This document shows, one piece after another, positions 1 through 8,821 of a DNA stretch of 11,778 bases. Under the pieces are notes generated by a model. The model was not told the DNA's origin. It was given only the letters and a program-made list of their open reading frames with translations, and made no database searches. Within the stretch, counting starts at the first letter, position 1, and the number at the start of each line of letters is the position of its first letter. Origin of the DNA: Gammaproteobacteria bacterium (lineage in GTDB: Bacteria > Pseudomonadota > Gammaproteobacteria > Xanthomonadales > Xanthomonadaceae); contig JAPLSI010000233.1 of NCBI GenBank assembly GCA_026398715.1, forward strand, positions 1-11,778, in the 5' to 3' direction. The position numbers were made by a program, and so were the translations under genes.

Positions 1-2
1 CG

Positions 3-1223
3 TGGCTCACGGGCAAGTTGTCGGACGCGGTGAACACCGGCCTGGCCCGCTTTTCGCTCGACAGCCTGGCAAAGCGCATCAACACCCTGCCTGCCACCCT
101 TTCGCTGCATCCGCGCGTCGCGAAAATCTACGAAGACCGCCGCAAGATGATGGTCGGCGAATTGCCGATGGACTGGGGCTTCGCCGAAAACCTTGCCTAC
201 GCAACCTTGCTGACCGAAGGCTACCGCCTGCGCCTGGTCGGCCAGGATTCCGGCCGCGGCACCTTCTTCCATCGCCATGCCGTCCTGCACGACCATGTGA
301 CCGACGGTACCTACATGCCCTTGCATGAACTGACCAAGGACCCCGAGCACGCGATCATCATCGACTCGTTGTTGTCGGAAGAAGCCGTGATGGCTTTCGA
401 GTACGGCTACTCCACCGCCGAACCGATGACACTCAACATCTGGGAAGGCCAGTTCGGCGATTTCGCCAACGGCGCCCAGGTCGTGATCGACCAGTTCATC
501 ACCTCCGGCGAGTCCAAGTGGGACCGCCTGTGCGGCCTCGTGCTGTTCCTGCCGCATGGTTACGAGGGGCAAGGCCCGGAGCACAGCTCCGCGCGCCTGG
601 AACGCTTCCTGCAGCTGTGCGCGCTCAACAACGTGCAGGTCTGCACGCCGACCACGCCCGCGCAGATGTTCCACATGCTTCGCCGGCAGATGCTGCGCGC
701 CACGCGCAAGCCGCTGATCGTGATGACGCCCAAATCCCTGCTGCGCAACAAGCACTCCGTCTCGACGATGGACGACCTGGCCAAGGGCGGATTCCAGAAC
801 CTGATTCCCGACAGCCGCTGCAAGGACGCCGCCAAGGCCAAGCGCGTCGTGGTCTGCGGCGGCAAGGTCTATTACGACCTGATGGAAGCAGCGGACGCCA
901 AGGAACTGAAGGACGTCGCCATCGTCCGCATCGAGCAGCTCTATCCCTTCCCGCGCGCGGAACTTGCCGCCGAGCTCAAGCGCTTCGGCAACGCCAAGGA
1001 AGTGATGTGGTGCCAGGAAGAACCGATGAACCAGGGCGCCTGGTACCAGATCCAGCACCACCTGCGCACCTGCCTGCAGCCGGGCCAGGTGCTCGACTAC
1101 ACCGGTCGCGCGCGTTCCGCCGCGCCTGCCTGCGGGCACCTGGCGACGCATGTGGTCGAACAGGCCAAACTCCTTGCCGACGCGCTGGTCAATCCCGCCG
1201 ACGGCGACCACGTATCCGAATAA
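3..1223 (+). CDS. sucA: 2-oxoglutarate dehydrogenase E1 component (SucA), 3' part
   Basis: E1 decarboxylates 2-oxoglutarate with thiamine diphosphate and passes the succinyl group to the lipoyl arm of SucB in the cytoplasmic TCA-cycle complex. The reading frame is open from the window edge, so this is the C-terminal 406 residues of a protein that is usually about 930-950 long; the N-terminal ThDP-binding part lies outside. Family signatures are plain: [11 protein letters not shown] and [12 protein letters not shown] (transketolase-like pyrimidine-binding domain), then [41 protein letters not shown] and, near the end, the E1 C-terminal motif [16 protein letters not shown] at position 18 could be mistaken for a start, but the conserved frame clearly runs upstream of it. 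The stop is followed after 25 bases by sucB, so the two are co-transcribed. I see no frameshift. Identity is very secure. Confidence 0.97.
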   Translation, partial: WLTGKLSDAVNTGLARFSLDSLAKRINTLPATLSLHPRVAKIYEDRRKMMVGELPMDWGFAENLAYATLLTEGYRLRLVGQDSGRGTFFHRHAVLHDHVTDGTYMPLHELTKDPEHAIIIDSLLSEEAVMAFEYGYSTAEPMTLNIWEGQFGDFANGAQVVIDQFITSGESKWDRLCGLVLFLPHGYEGQGPEHSSARLERFLQLCALNNVQVCTPTTPAQMFHMLRRQMLRATRKPLIVMTPKSLLRNKHSVSTMDDLAKGGFQNLIPDSRCKDAAKAKRVVVCGGKVYYDLMEAADAKELKDVAIVRIEQLYPFPRAELAAELKRFGNAKEVMWCQEEPMNQGAWYQIQHHLRTCLQPGQVLDYTGRARSAAPACGHLATHVVEQAKLLADALVNPADGDHVSE

Positions 1224-1248
1224 TCGAAACCCATACAGGGCAACGCCA

Positions 1249-3929
<2,681 letters not shown>

Positions 3930-3960
3930 CGCGGTGCCGGGCTATCGGGAAAAAGCGACG

Positions 3961-4830
3961 ATGAGTTCGGCCAATCCGATCCGCAACGTATCCGACACGG
4001 CCCGCTGGGTCGCGATCTATCGCGCGATGGAAAGCGATCGGCCTGACGCGTTGTTCCATGATCCATTCGCACGCCGGCTGGGCGGGGAACGCGGCGAAGC
4101 CATCGCCAAGGCCATGGGCGGCAAGTCGTCCAGCTGGCCGCTGGTAGTGCGCACCGTAGTGATGGACGACGTGGTCAGGCGCTGCGTGGCGCAAGGCGCC
4201 CGCACGGTATTGAACCTCGCTGCCGGGCTCGATACCCGCCCCTACCGGCTCGACCTGCCCAAGGATTTGCTGTGGCTGCACGTTGACCTGCCGGAGATGC
4301 TCGACTACTTCCGGGAATCGATGCAGGCTGAACAGCCGCGATGCAAGCTTGAATTCGTCGCTGGCGATTTGCGTGATGCAAACGTGCGTCGGGACGTGCT
4401 CGCGCGGGCGGCGGGCAACGGCCCGCTGCTGGTAATCACGGAAGGCCTGTTGCTGTACCTGGAAGCCGAGGACGTCGTCGCCCTGTCGCGCGACCTGCAC
4501 GACGTGGCGCGCGCACAGTGGTGGCTGACCGACCTGGCTTCGCCGATGCTGTTGAAATATCTCGAGCGTCGTTCGCAAGGAAAATTGACCGCGGGCAACG
4601 CGCCGTTCCGGTTCGGCCCGGAAAACGGCACGGCGTTCTTCGCTCCGCACGGTTGGCACGAACTGGAATTCCACTCGACCATTGCCGACGCCTGGCGACT
4701 TGATCGCAAAATGCCGTTCGCCTGGCTTGCCGGGATCCTGTCGAGGCTGCAGCCGAAATCAAGACGTAAGCAGATGATGCGCATGTCCGGCACTGCGCTG
4801 CTTGGCCCAGGAGTCGAACCCCATGCCTGA
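3961..4830 (+). CDS. Class I SAM-dependent methyltransferase, leucine carboxyl methyltransferase-like family
   Basis: The 289-residue product carries the signature of the LCM/PPM1-like methyltransferases (Pfam LCM, TIGR00027-type): an N-terminal stretch NVSDTARWVAIYRAMES followed by LFHDPFARRL, the SAM-binding motif VLNLAAGLDTRPYRLDLP (83-100), an acidic VDLPEMLDY strand end, and ITEGLLLYLEAEDV, the family's EGL-YL motif. The substrate is unknown; in bacteria this family includes enzymes of secondary metabolism and many uncharacterised members. The ATG at 3961 is chosen because the family N-terminus begins there; its ribosome site is weak (GGGA, 10 bases upstream). It begins 31 bases after lpd and its last 8 bases overlap the next gene, so it is probably expressed as a downstream part of the suc operon or from a promoter inside lpd. 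I assign the family with confidence but not the reaction. Confidence 0.88.
   Translation: MSSANPIRNVSDTARWVAIYRAMESDRPDALFHDPFARRLGGERGEAIAKAMGGKSSSWPLVVRTVVMDDVVRRCVAQGARTVLNLAAGLDTRPYRLDLPKDLLWLHVDLPEMLDYFRESMQAEQPRCKLEFVAGDLRDANVRRDVLARAAGNGPLLVITEGLLLYLEAEDVVALSRDLHDVARAQWWLTDLASPMLLKYLERRSQGKLTAGNAPFRFGPENGTAFFAPHGWHELEFHSTIADAWRLDRKMPFAWLAGILSRLQPKSRRKQMMRMSGTALLGPGVEPHA
4809..4813 (+). promoter_or_regulatory. Shine-Dalgarno site deciding the start of the YhdH/AcuI gene
   Basis: AGGAG lies 9 bases before the ATG at 4823, inside the end of the methyltransferase gene. It favours this ATG over an in-frame TTG at 4802. Ribosomes finishing the upstream gene would pass over it, which suggests translational coupling. 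Confidence 0.7.
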
Positions 4831-5818
4831 AAACCAACTATTCCGTGCCTTCCGCATCCACAACGATGCCGAAGGCTACCGCGCCGCCGTCCAGATCATG
4901 CGGGGCGACGAACTCTCGCCAGGCGAAGTGCTGATCAAGGCTGCCTACAGCAGCATCAACTACAAGGACGCGCTGGCCGGCACCGGCCAGGGCAAGATCC
5001 TTCGCCAGTTCCCGCTCAATGGCGGCATCGATGTCGCCGGTCATGTGCTCGCGTCCACCGATCCCGCATTCCGCGAAGGCGATGCCGTGTTGTGTACCGG
5101 CAGCGGACTGTCGGAAACCCGCGATGGCGGCTACAGCGAAATCGTGCGCCTGGAGGCGAAGAACACGATCGCAATTCCGGCTGGCCTCGGCCTGCGCGAA
5201 AGCATGGTGCTCGGCACGGCCGGCTTCACGGCCGCGCTCGCCCTGTACCGCATGCTGCAGAACGACCAGCGGCCGGACATGGGCCCGATCGTCATCACCG
5301 GCGCCTCAGGCGGTGTCGGCACGCTTGCCATCGATATTTTTTCGCGCGCGGGTTTTGAAGTGCACGCGATCACCGGCAAGACCGAGCACGCGGATTTCCT
5401 GTCCGGGCTTGGCGCGAAGAAAATAATCCCGCGCAAGGAACTGCACTGGGGCCAGCGACCACTGGAGGCGGCCACCTGGGCGGGCGCTCTGGACAACGTC
5501 GGCGGCGACACCCTCGCCGGCCTGACGCGCTGCATCATTCCCTACGGCAACATCGCCAGCTGCGGCATGGCCGGTGGCCACGAACTCGTCACCACGGTGA
5601 TGCCCTTCATCATCCGGGGCGTGTCCGTGCTGGGCATCGCCTCCGCCGGCACTGCGCGCGCGGTGCGCGAAAACGTCTGGCAGCGACTGGCCAGCGACTG
5701 GAAACCGGCCCACCTGGACCGCATCGGCAACCGGGAAATCGGCCTGGACGGCCTGGCTTCGGTGTTCCCGACCATGCTCGCCGGTGATTCATTCGGCCGT
5801 ACCGTCGTCAAACTGTGA
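4823..5818 (+). CDS. acuI: YhdH/AcuI-family quinone oxidoreductase-like protein (acrylyl-CoA reductase type)
   Basis: This is a medium-chain dehydrogenase/reductase of 331 residues, matching the size of E. coli YhdH and AcuI. AcuI enzymes reduce acryloyl-CoA to propionyl-CoA with NADPH, which detoxifies a reactive electrophile. Features in order: the N-terminal GroES-like domain with the subfamily motif YSSINYKDALAGTGQGKI (42-59) and PLNGGIDVAG; then the nucleotide-binding domain with the glycine motif ITGASGGVG (158-166); and a C-terminal part containing NIASCGMAGG and IIRGVSVLGI. No zinc-binding cysteine set is visible, as expected for this subfamily. ATG at 4823 overlaps the upstream stop by 8 bases. 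The subfamily call is good. The exact substrate is inference, since many genomes annotate these only as oxidoreductases. It ends 60 bases before the response regulator, which seems to have its own promoter. Confidence 0.88.
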   Translation: MPENQLFRAFRIHNDAEGYRAAVQIMRGDELSPGEVLIKAAYSSINYKDALAGTGQGKILRQFPLNGGIDVAGHVLASTDPAFREGDAVLCTGSGLSETRDGGYSEIVRLEAKNTIAIPAGLGLRESMVLGTAGFTAALALYRMLQNDQRPDMGPIVITGASGGVGTLAIDIFSRAGFEVHAITGKTEHADFLSGLGAKKIIPRKELHWGQRPLEAATWAGALDNVGGDTLAGLTRCIIPYGNIASCGMAGGHELVTTVMPFIIRGVSVLGIASAGTARAVRENVWQRLASDWKPAHLDRIGNREIGLDGLASVFPTMLAGDSFGRTVVKL

Positions 5819-5850
5819 ACGAACCTTGCGTATGCGAGGCGATGCAGGCA

Positions 5851-5856
5851 TACAAT
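5851..5856 (+). promoter_or_regulatory. Candidate -10 element for the PilH-like gene
   Basis: TACAAT, five of six matches to the TATAAT consensus, stands in the 60-base gap, 22 bases before the ATG. The best -35 candidate, TTGCGT at 5826-5831, is 19 bases upstream, wider than the ideal 17. The transcript would have a very short leader, starting near 5863. This is a motif reading only. Confidence 0.4.
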
Positions 5857-5878
5857 CACCGCATCCTCTGGAGGGGTT

Positions 5879-6247
5879 ATGGCACGCATCCTGATTGTTG
5901 ATGATTCACCGTCGCAGCTGATGGGCATGAAGCGGATCGTTGAAAAGCTCGGCCACGAAGCCGTAACGGCGGAAGACGGCGCCGCAGGCGTGGAGGCCGC
6001 GAAGGCATCCCTGCCGGACCTGATCCTGATGGACGTGGTGATGCCGAACCTCAATGGTTTCCAGGCTACTCGCGCCATTTCGAAGGAAGCGACCACCTCG
6101 CAGATCCCGGTCGTGCTGGTCACCACCAAGGACCAGGAAACCGACAAGGTCTGGGGCATGCGCCAGGGCGCGAAGGCCTACATCACCAAGCCGTTCACCG
6201 AAAACCAGCTGGTCGAAGTCATCAACTCCCTGCTGGTACCGGGCTGA
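5879..6247 (+). CDS. pilH: Single-domain response regulator, PilH-like (twitching motility)
   Basis: The 122-residue protein is a lone CheY-like receiver without an output domain. The phosphorylation machinery is intact: acidic pair Asp8-Asp9, phosphoacceptor Asp52 in LILMDVVMP, Thr82/Thr83 on the switch strand and Lys104 in ITKPF. The start MARILIVDDSPSQ and the string VTTKDQETDKVWGMRQGAKAYITKP closely resemble PilH of the Pil-Chp system, which is phosphorylated by the ChpA kinase and controls type IV pilus extension and retraction. A strong GGAGGGG lies just before the ATG at 5879 (2-4 bases spacing). No other pil or chp gene is in the window, so here it appears on its own; it could be a PilH paralogue acting with another kinase. 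It converges on cbpA with only 4 bases between the stop codons. Confidence 0.85.
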   Translation: MARILIVDDSPSQLMGMKRIVEKLGHEAVTAEDGAAGVEAAKASLPDLILMDVVMPNLNGFQATRAISKEATTSQIPVVLVTTKDQETDKVWGMRQGAKAYITKPFTENQLVEVINSLLVPG

Positions 6248-6251
6248 CCGG

Positions 6252-7151
6252 TCAAGCGCGGGGTTTGCCGCCGAACTGCTCGGCCATCTGCTCGTAAAGT
6301 TCGCGCTGCGCCGGCGTCTCCGCGCGTGGCGCGGTTACCTCGATTTCGACGATCTGGTCCCCTGCCGCTGGCTTGCCCGGCAGGCCGCGGCCACGCAATC
6401 GCAATTTCTTTCCGGTATCGGAATCCGGCGGAACGCGCAGGTCCACGCTGCCGCCCAGCGTTGGCACGCTGATGGTCGTGCCCAGGGCCGCTTCCCAGGG
6501 CGCCAGCGAGACGGTGTACAGGATGTTTCGCCCGTCCACTTCGAACTCGCCATGCGGCTTGTAGTCGATTTCCAGAAGCAGGTCCGACCGTTGCGAACCC
6601 TGGGTCTGGCCCTGCCCGGCCAGCCGGATGACTTGCCCGGGACGGATGCCGGCCGGAATCTTCACCTGCAGCGTCCGCCCATCCACGCCGATGGACTGGG
6701 TGCCGCCGGCATAGGCCACTTCGAGCGGAATGGAAATCTTGGCGCGCAGGTCGCCCGGAGGCGGCGCGCTGCGGGGGCCCCGAGCTCCGGCCCGGCCGCC
6801 GCCGAACAGTGATTCGAAGAAATCGCTGAAGCCATCGCCGCCCATGCCCTGTTCGAACCGGAAGCCGCCATTGCCGGGGCCGCCGTGCTGCTGGCCGAAG
6901 CCCGGTGGCGGGCGAAAATCCTCGCCTGGCCGATACCCGCTGGCCCGCAACTGGTCGTACTCGGCGCGCTTTTCCTTGTCACGCAGGACCTCGTAGGCTT
7001 CATTCACCGACTTGAAGCGCTCTTCGGCCCCCTTTTCCTTGCTGACGTCGGGATGGTACTTGCGGGCAAGCCGACGATAGGCGGCTTTGAGCTCCGCCTC
7101 GCCTGCGCTGGGCTCGACGCCCAATTCCTGGTAGTAATCCTTGAACTGCAT
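6252..7151 (-). CDS. cbpA: DnaJ-type co-chaperone CbpA (curved DNA-binding protein)
   Basis: The 299-residue product is a class B Hsp40: it stimulates DnaK ATPase and delivers clients. In E. coli CbpA also binds curved DNA. Visible: an N-terminal J domain (about 4-69) with KDYYQELGV, YRRLARKYHPDVSKE and the essential His-Pro-Asp at 33-35; a Gly/Phe-rich region (about 72-128, FFESLFGGG near its end); and two C-terminal substrate-binding domains with LRAKISIPLEVAYAGG, VKIPAGIRPGQVIRLAGQG and LRLRGRGLPG. There is no CxxCxGxG zinc finger, which separates it from DnaJ itself. The ATG for MQFKDYYQELG at 7151 is preferred to one 12 bases upstream because GGAG stands 6 bases before it and the J domain starts there. 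It follows hsp20 in the same direction, separated by a terminator. Confidence 0.94.
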   Translation of the reverse strand: MQFKDYYQELGVEPSAGEAELKAAYRRLARKYHPDVSKEKGAEERFKSVNEAYEVLRDKEKRAEYDQLRASGYRPGEDFRPPPGFGQQHGGPGNGGFRFEQGMGGDGFSDFFESLFGGGRAGARGPRSAPPPGDLRAKISIPLEVAYAGGTQSIGVDGRTLQVKIPAGIRPGQVIRLAGQGQTQGSQRSDLLLEIDYKPHGEFEVDGRNILYTVSLAPWEAALGTTISVPTLGGSVDLRVPPDSDTGKKLRLRGRGLPGKPAAGDQIVEIEVTAPRAETPAQRELYEQMAEQFGGKPRA

Positions 7152-7157
7152 TGACCG

Positions 7158-7161
7158 CTCC
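7158..7161 (-). promoter_or_regulatory. Shine-Dalgarno site deciding the cbpA start
   Basis: Read on the - strand, GGAG stands 6 bases before the ATG at 7151 and overlaps the alternative ATG at 7163. It makes the downstream ATG the likely start. The site lies only a few bases after the T-run of the hsp20 terminator. Confidence 0.65.
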
Positions 7162-7164
7162 ATG

Positions 7165-7194
7165 AAAAAAGCCCGCGAAGCGCGCCTCGCGGGC
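7165..7194 (-). terminator. Rho-independent terminator between hsp20 and cbpA
   Basis: On the - strand the sequence is GCCCGCGA, an 8-base loop, then TCGCGGGC, followed at once by six T. The arms pair perfectly over 8 bases (7171-7178 with 7187-7194; T-run at 7165-7170). It lies 32 bases downstream of the hsp20 stop codon and just before the cbpA ribosome site, so it should end most hsp20 transcripts and let through only a fraction to cbpA. Confidence 0.88.
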
Positions 7195-7226
7195 CAATTC
7201 TACGTCCTCGTCCGCGTCGAGGGTTC

Positions 7227-7673
7227 CTATTGCACGGTAATCCGGCGCGGGGTGGTTTCCGGGCGCTTGGGAATCGCAATTTCGAGCACGCCGTTGCGAC
7301 CCGTCGCCGAGATGCCCTCGGGGTTGGCGCTTTCTGGCAGTGCGAATCGGCGGTAGAACACGCCATGCGCACGTTCGATCCGGGAGTAGCGCTCGTTCTC
7401 GGTCCGCGCCTCGGTGCGGCGTTCGCCCTTGATGGAAAGGATGCCCTTGTCCATGTGCACCTCGATGGCATTCGGGTCCACCCCCGGCAGGTCGGCGAGG
7501 ATAAGGAAGCGCTCGGGCTCTTCCTTGATGTCCACGCGCGGGACCCACTGGCTGGTGACGACGCTGGACGCATCGGTTTCGGTGTCGCCGAAGAAGCGGT
7601 CGAACACCTGCTTGATTTCTTCCTGGAGCGGATTGGCGGCGCTGCTCCACGCCAACGATCGATTGTTGCCCAT
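7227..7673 (-). CDS. Small heat-shock protein, Hsp20/alpha-crystallin family
   Basis: Small heat-shock proteins bind unfolding proteins without ATP and hold them for DnaK/ClpB refolding. The product has 148 residues. The N-terminal arm contains the typical NPLQEEIKQVFDRFFGD; the alpha-crystallin domain runs from about 43 (WVPRVDIKEEPERFLILADLPGV) through KGILSIKGER and HGVFYRRFALPE to the conserved GVLEIAIPK (128-136); the C-terminal tail ends in ITV (145-147), an I-x-I/V motif that docks neighbouring subunits in oligomers. The ATG at 7673 is chosen over one at 7718 because a perfect AGGAGG precedes it by 9 bases and the arm starts there (MGNNRSLAW). It is more like the HspA/Hsp20 type than E. 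coli IbpA. It is first in the hsp20-cbpA unit, has a candidate heat-shock promoter and faces away from the peroxiredoxin gene. Confidence 0.95.
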   Translation of the reverse strand: MGNNRSLAWSSAANPLQEEIKQVFDRFFGDTETDASSVVTSQWVPRVDIKEEPERFLILADLPGVDPNAIEVHMDKGILSIKGERRTEARTENERYSRIERAHGVFYRRFALPESANPEGISATGRNGVLEIAIPKRPETTPRRITVQ

Positions 7674-7682
7674 GTCTGCTTT

Positions 7683-7688
7683 CCTCCT
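7683..7688 (-). promoter_or_regulatory. Perfect Shine-Dalgarno site of hsp20
   Basis: AGGAGG on the - strand, 9 bases before the ATG at 7673, is a full match to the anti-Shine-Dalgarno complement. It fixes the start codon and predicts very efficient translation. Confidence 0.8.
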
Positions 7689-7729
7689 GGTTGGTCTGGT
7701 CCGGCCGCGGCCATTCATGCCGCTGTCAC

Positions 7730-7759
7730 GAATGTGAGCGCTGGCTATCCGGATTCAAG
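7730..7759 (-). promoter_or_regulatory. Candidate heat-shock (sigma-32-like) promoter of hsp20
   Basis: On the - strand CTTGAAT (7753-7759) is followed after 16 bases by CACATTC (7730-7736). Sigma-32 promoters are known to have CTTGAAA, 11-17 bases, then CCCATNT. The -35 part matches six of seven bases and the -10 part is partial. Transcription would start about 50 bases before the hsp20 ATG. The gene's function supports the reading, but it rests on motif matching by eye. Confidence 0.5.
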
Positions 7760-7784
7760 CCCCGGCAGCGGCTCGGCGTCGATC

Positions 7785-7815
7785 TCGTTTAAACTTCGTT
7801 TTCCTTTTTAAACGA
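7785..7815. repeat. Perfect 9-base inverted repeat upstream of the peroxiredoxin gene
   Basis: TCGTTTAAA (7785-7793) and TTTAAACGA (7807-7815) pair perfectly around a 13-base, T-rich centre. The right arm ends 12 bases before the peroxiredoxin ATG. It is an A+T-rich island in G+C-rich DNA and lies where the peroxiredoxin promoter or an operator would be. The left arm itself contains the palindrome GTTTAAAC. There is no T-run typical of a terminator after it. Confidence 0.6.
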
Positions 7816-7827
7816 CGCGGAGAAAAG

Positions 7828-8307
7828 ATGAGCATCCAGGCAGGCGAAAAGATCCCCCAGGCCACCCTCAACTATCTCAAGGACGGCGTCCAGGCGATCA
7901 ACACCGACGAGCTGTTCAATGGCAAGAAAGTGGTCCTGTTCGCCGTACCCGGCGCCTTCACCCCGACCTGCTCGGCCAAGCACCTGCCCGGCTACGTGGA
8001 AAAGCTCGAAGAGTTCGCCAAACGCGGCATCGACGTGGCCTGCCTCTCGGTGAACGACGCCTTCGTGATGGGCGCCTGGGCCAAGGACCAGCACGTGCCC
8101 GACAACGTTCACATGCTTGCCGATGGCAACGGCGCGTTTACCAAGGCCTTGGGCCTGGAGCTCGACGCCACCCCGTTCGGCATGGGCCTGCGCGCCAAGC
8201 GCTTTGCGCTGTACGCCGAGGACGGCGTGGTGAAGCAGTTGCATGTGGAAGCGCCGGGTGAATTCAAGGTGTCGGCCGCCGACTACGTGCTCGAGCACCT
8301 GCCCTGA
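7828..8307 (+). CDS. Peroxiredoxin, Prx5 type (AhpC/TSA family)
   Basis: The 159-residue protein reduces hydrogen peroxide and organic peroxides by a cysteine thiol, probably using glutaredoxin/glutathione or thioredoxin. The peroxidatic site PGAFTPTCSAKHLPGY carries Cys48 with Pro41, Thr45 and Thr47, diagnostic of the Prx5 group; the second arginine motif LRAKRF includes Arg125, the expected active-site arginine. A further cysteine, Cys72 in DVACLSVND, is the only other one and may be the resolving cysteine or simply the Cys common at this position in the family. There is no fused glutaredoxin domain. GGAG stands 5 bases before the ATG. The gene diverges from hsp20, with the two sharing a 154-base intergenic region, and precedes a secreted glycine-zipper protein in the same direction. 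Confidence 0.94.
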   Translation: MSIQAGEKIPQATLNYLKDGVQAINTDELFNGKKVVLFAVPGAFTPTCSAKHLPGYVEKLEEFAKRGIDVACLSVNDAFVMGAWAKDQHVPDNVHMLADGNGAFTKALGLELDATPFGMGLRAKRFALYAEDGVVKQLHVEAPGEFKVSAADYVLEHLP

Positions 8308-8372
8308 ATCCCTGCGGCCATCCACCGGTCGTCCGCAGCCAAGAATAACAATCCGATCCCCAGGAGAGTCGA

Positions 8373-8771
8373 ATGAAAAAGCTGATCGCCATCGTGCTGC
8401 TGGCACTGGTTACCCTCGCAACCCCCATGCTGGCCTCGGCCGATTGTTTCGACTGCGGCAGGATCAAGAGCATCGAGGCCTACACCGGCCACCGTAGCGG
8501 CACGGGCGGCGCGATCGCCGGCGCCGTGGTCGGCGGCGTCATCGGCAACCAGGTCGGCGGTGGCGACGGCAAGAAGCTGGCAACCGTGGCCGGCGTCGTT
8601 GGCGGCGCCTATGCCGGCAAGAAGATCGCCGAAAACTCCGAGAAGACCAAGTACCGGATCGTGGTGCGCATGCAAGACGGCCGCCTGGAAACCGTCACCC
8701 AGAGCAGCATCAAGAACCTGAAGGTCGGCAGCTCGGTGCGCATCCGCGACGGCAAGGCCGTCCGGCTCTAA
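8373..8771 (+). CDS. Secreted glycine-zipper 2TM domain protein
   Basis: The 132-residue protein belongs to the glycine-zipper (Rickettsia 17 kDa antigen-like) group of envelope proteins; no reaction is known. It starts with a clear signal peptide, MKKLIAIVLLALVTLA, with a signal-peptidase I site ASA at 21-23. Right after it come Cys25 and Cys28 (DCFDCG), a CxxCG motif seen in relatives. Residues 43-82 hold two glycine-rich segments (GGAIAGAVVGGVIGNQVGGG and VAGVVGGAYAG) separated by DGKKLAT, the expected membrane-inserting zipper pair. The C-terminal part (about 92-132) is a small beta-rich tail, YRIVVRMQDGRLETV followed by GSSVRIRDGKAVRL. Asp before Cys25 argues against a lipoprotein. AGGAG stands 6 bases before the ATG. 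It ends 14 bases before a strong terminator. It probably sits in the periplasm or outer membrane. Confidence 0.85.
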   Translation: MKKLIAIVLLALVTLATPMLASADCFDCGRIKSIEAYTGHRSGTGGAIAGAVVGGVIGNQVGGGDGKKLATVAGVVGGAYAGKKIAENSEKTKYRIVVRMQDGRLETVTQSSIKNLKVGSSVRIRDGKAVRL

Positions 8772-8783
8772 GCGCGGCACTCG

Positions 8784-8821
8784 AAGGTCGGCCGGCATCA
8801 CGCCGGCCGGCCTTTTATTTT
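8784..8821 (+). terminator. Strong rho-independent terminator after the glycine-zipper gene
   Basis: GGTCGGCCGGC (8786-8796), loop ATCAC, then GCCGGCCGGCC (8802-8812) make an 11-pair stem with one G-T pair, extended by A-T pairs, followed by TTTTATTTT. It ends the + strand transcript. The T-run overlaps the last codons of the - strand gene that ends at 8815; in that direction the hairpin is followed by only a short T pair, so it would be weaker. Confidence 0.9.

Noticed and set aside
7674..7729. Possible RNA thermometer in the hsp20 leader
   Set aside because: A small hairpin (GCGGC paired with GCCGC) can be drawn, but I could not find a stretch that pairs with the AGGAGG ribosome site, as ROSE or fourU elements require.
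8312..8338. CTGCGG ... CCGCAG inverted repeat after the peroxiredoxin gene, considered as a terminator
   Set aside because: The stem is only 6 pairs with a 15-base loop and no T-run follows, so transcription probably continues into the glycine-zipper gene or restarts there.
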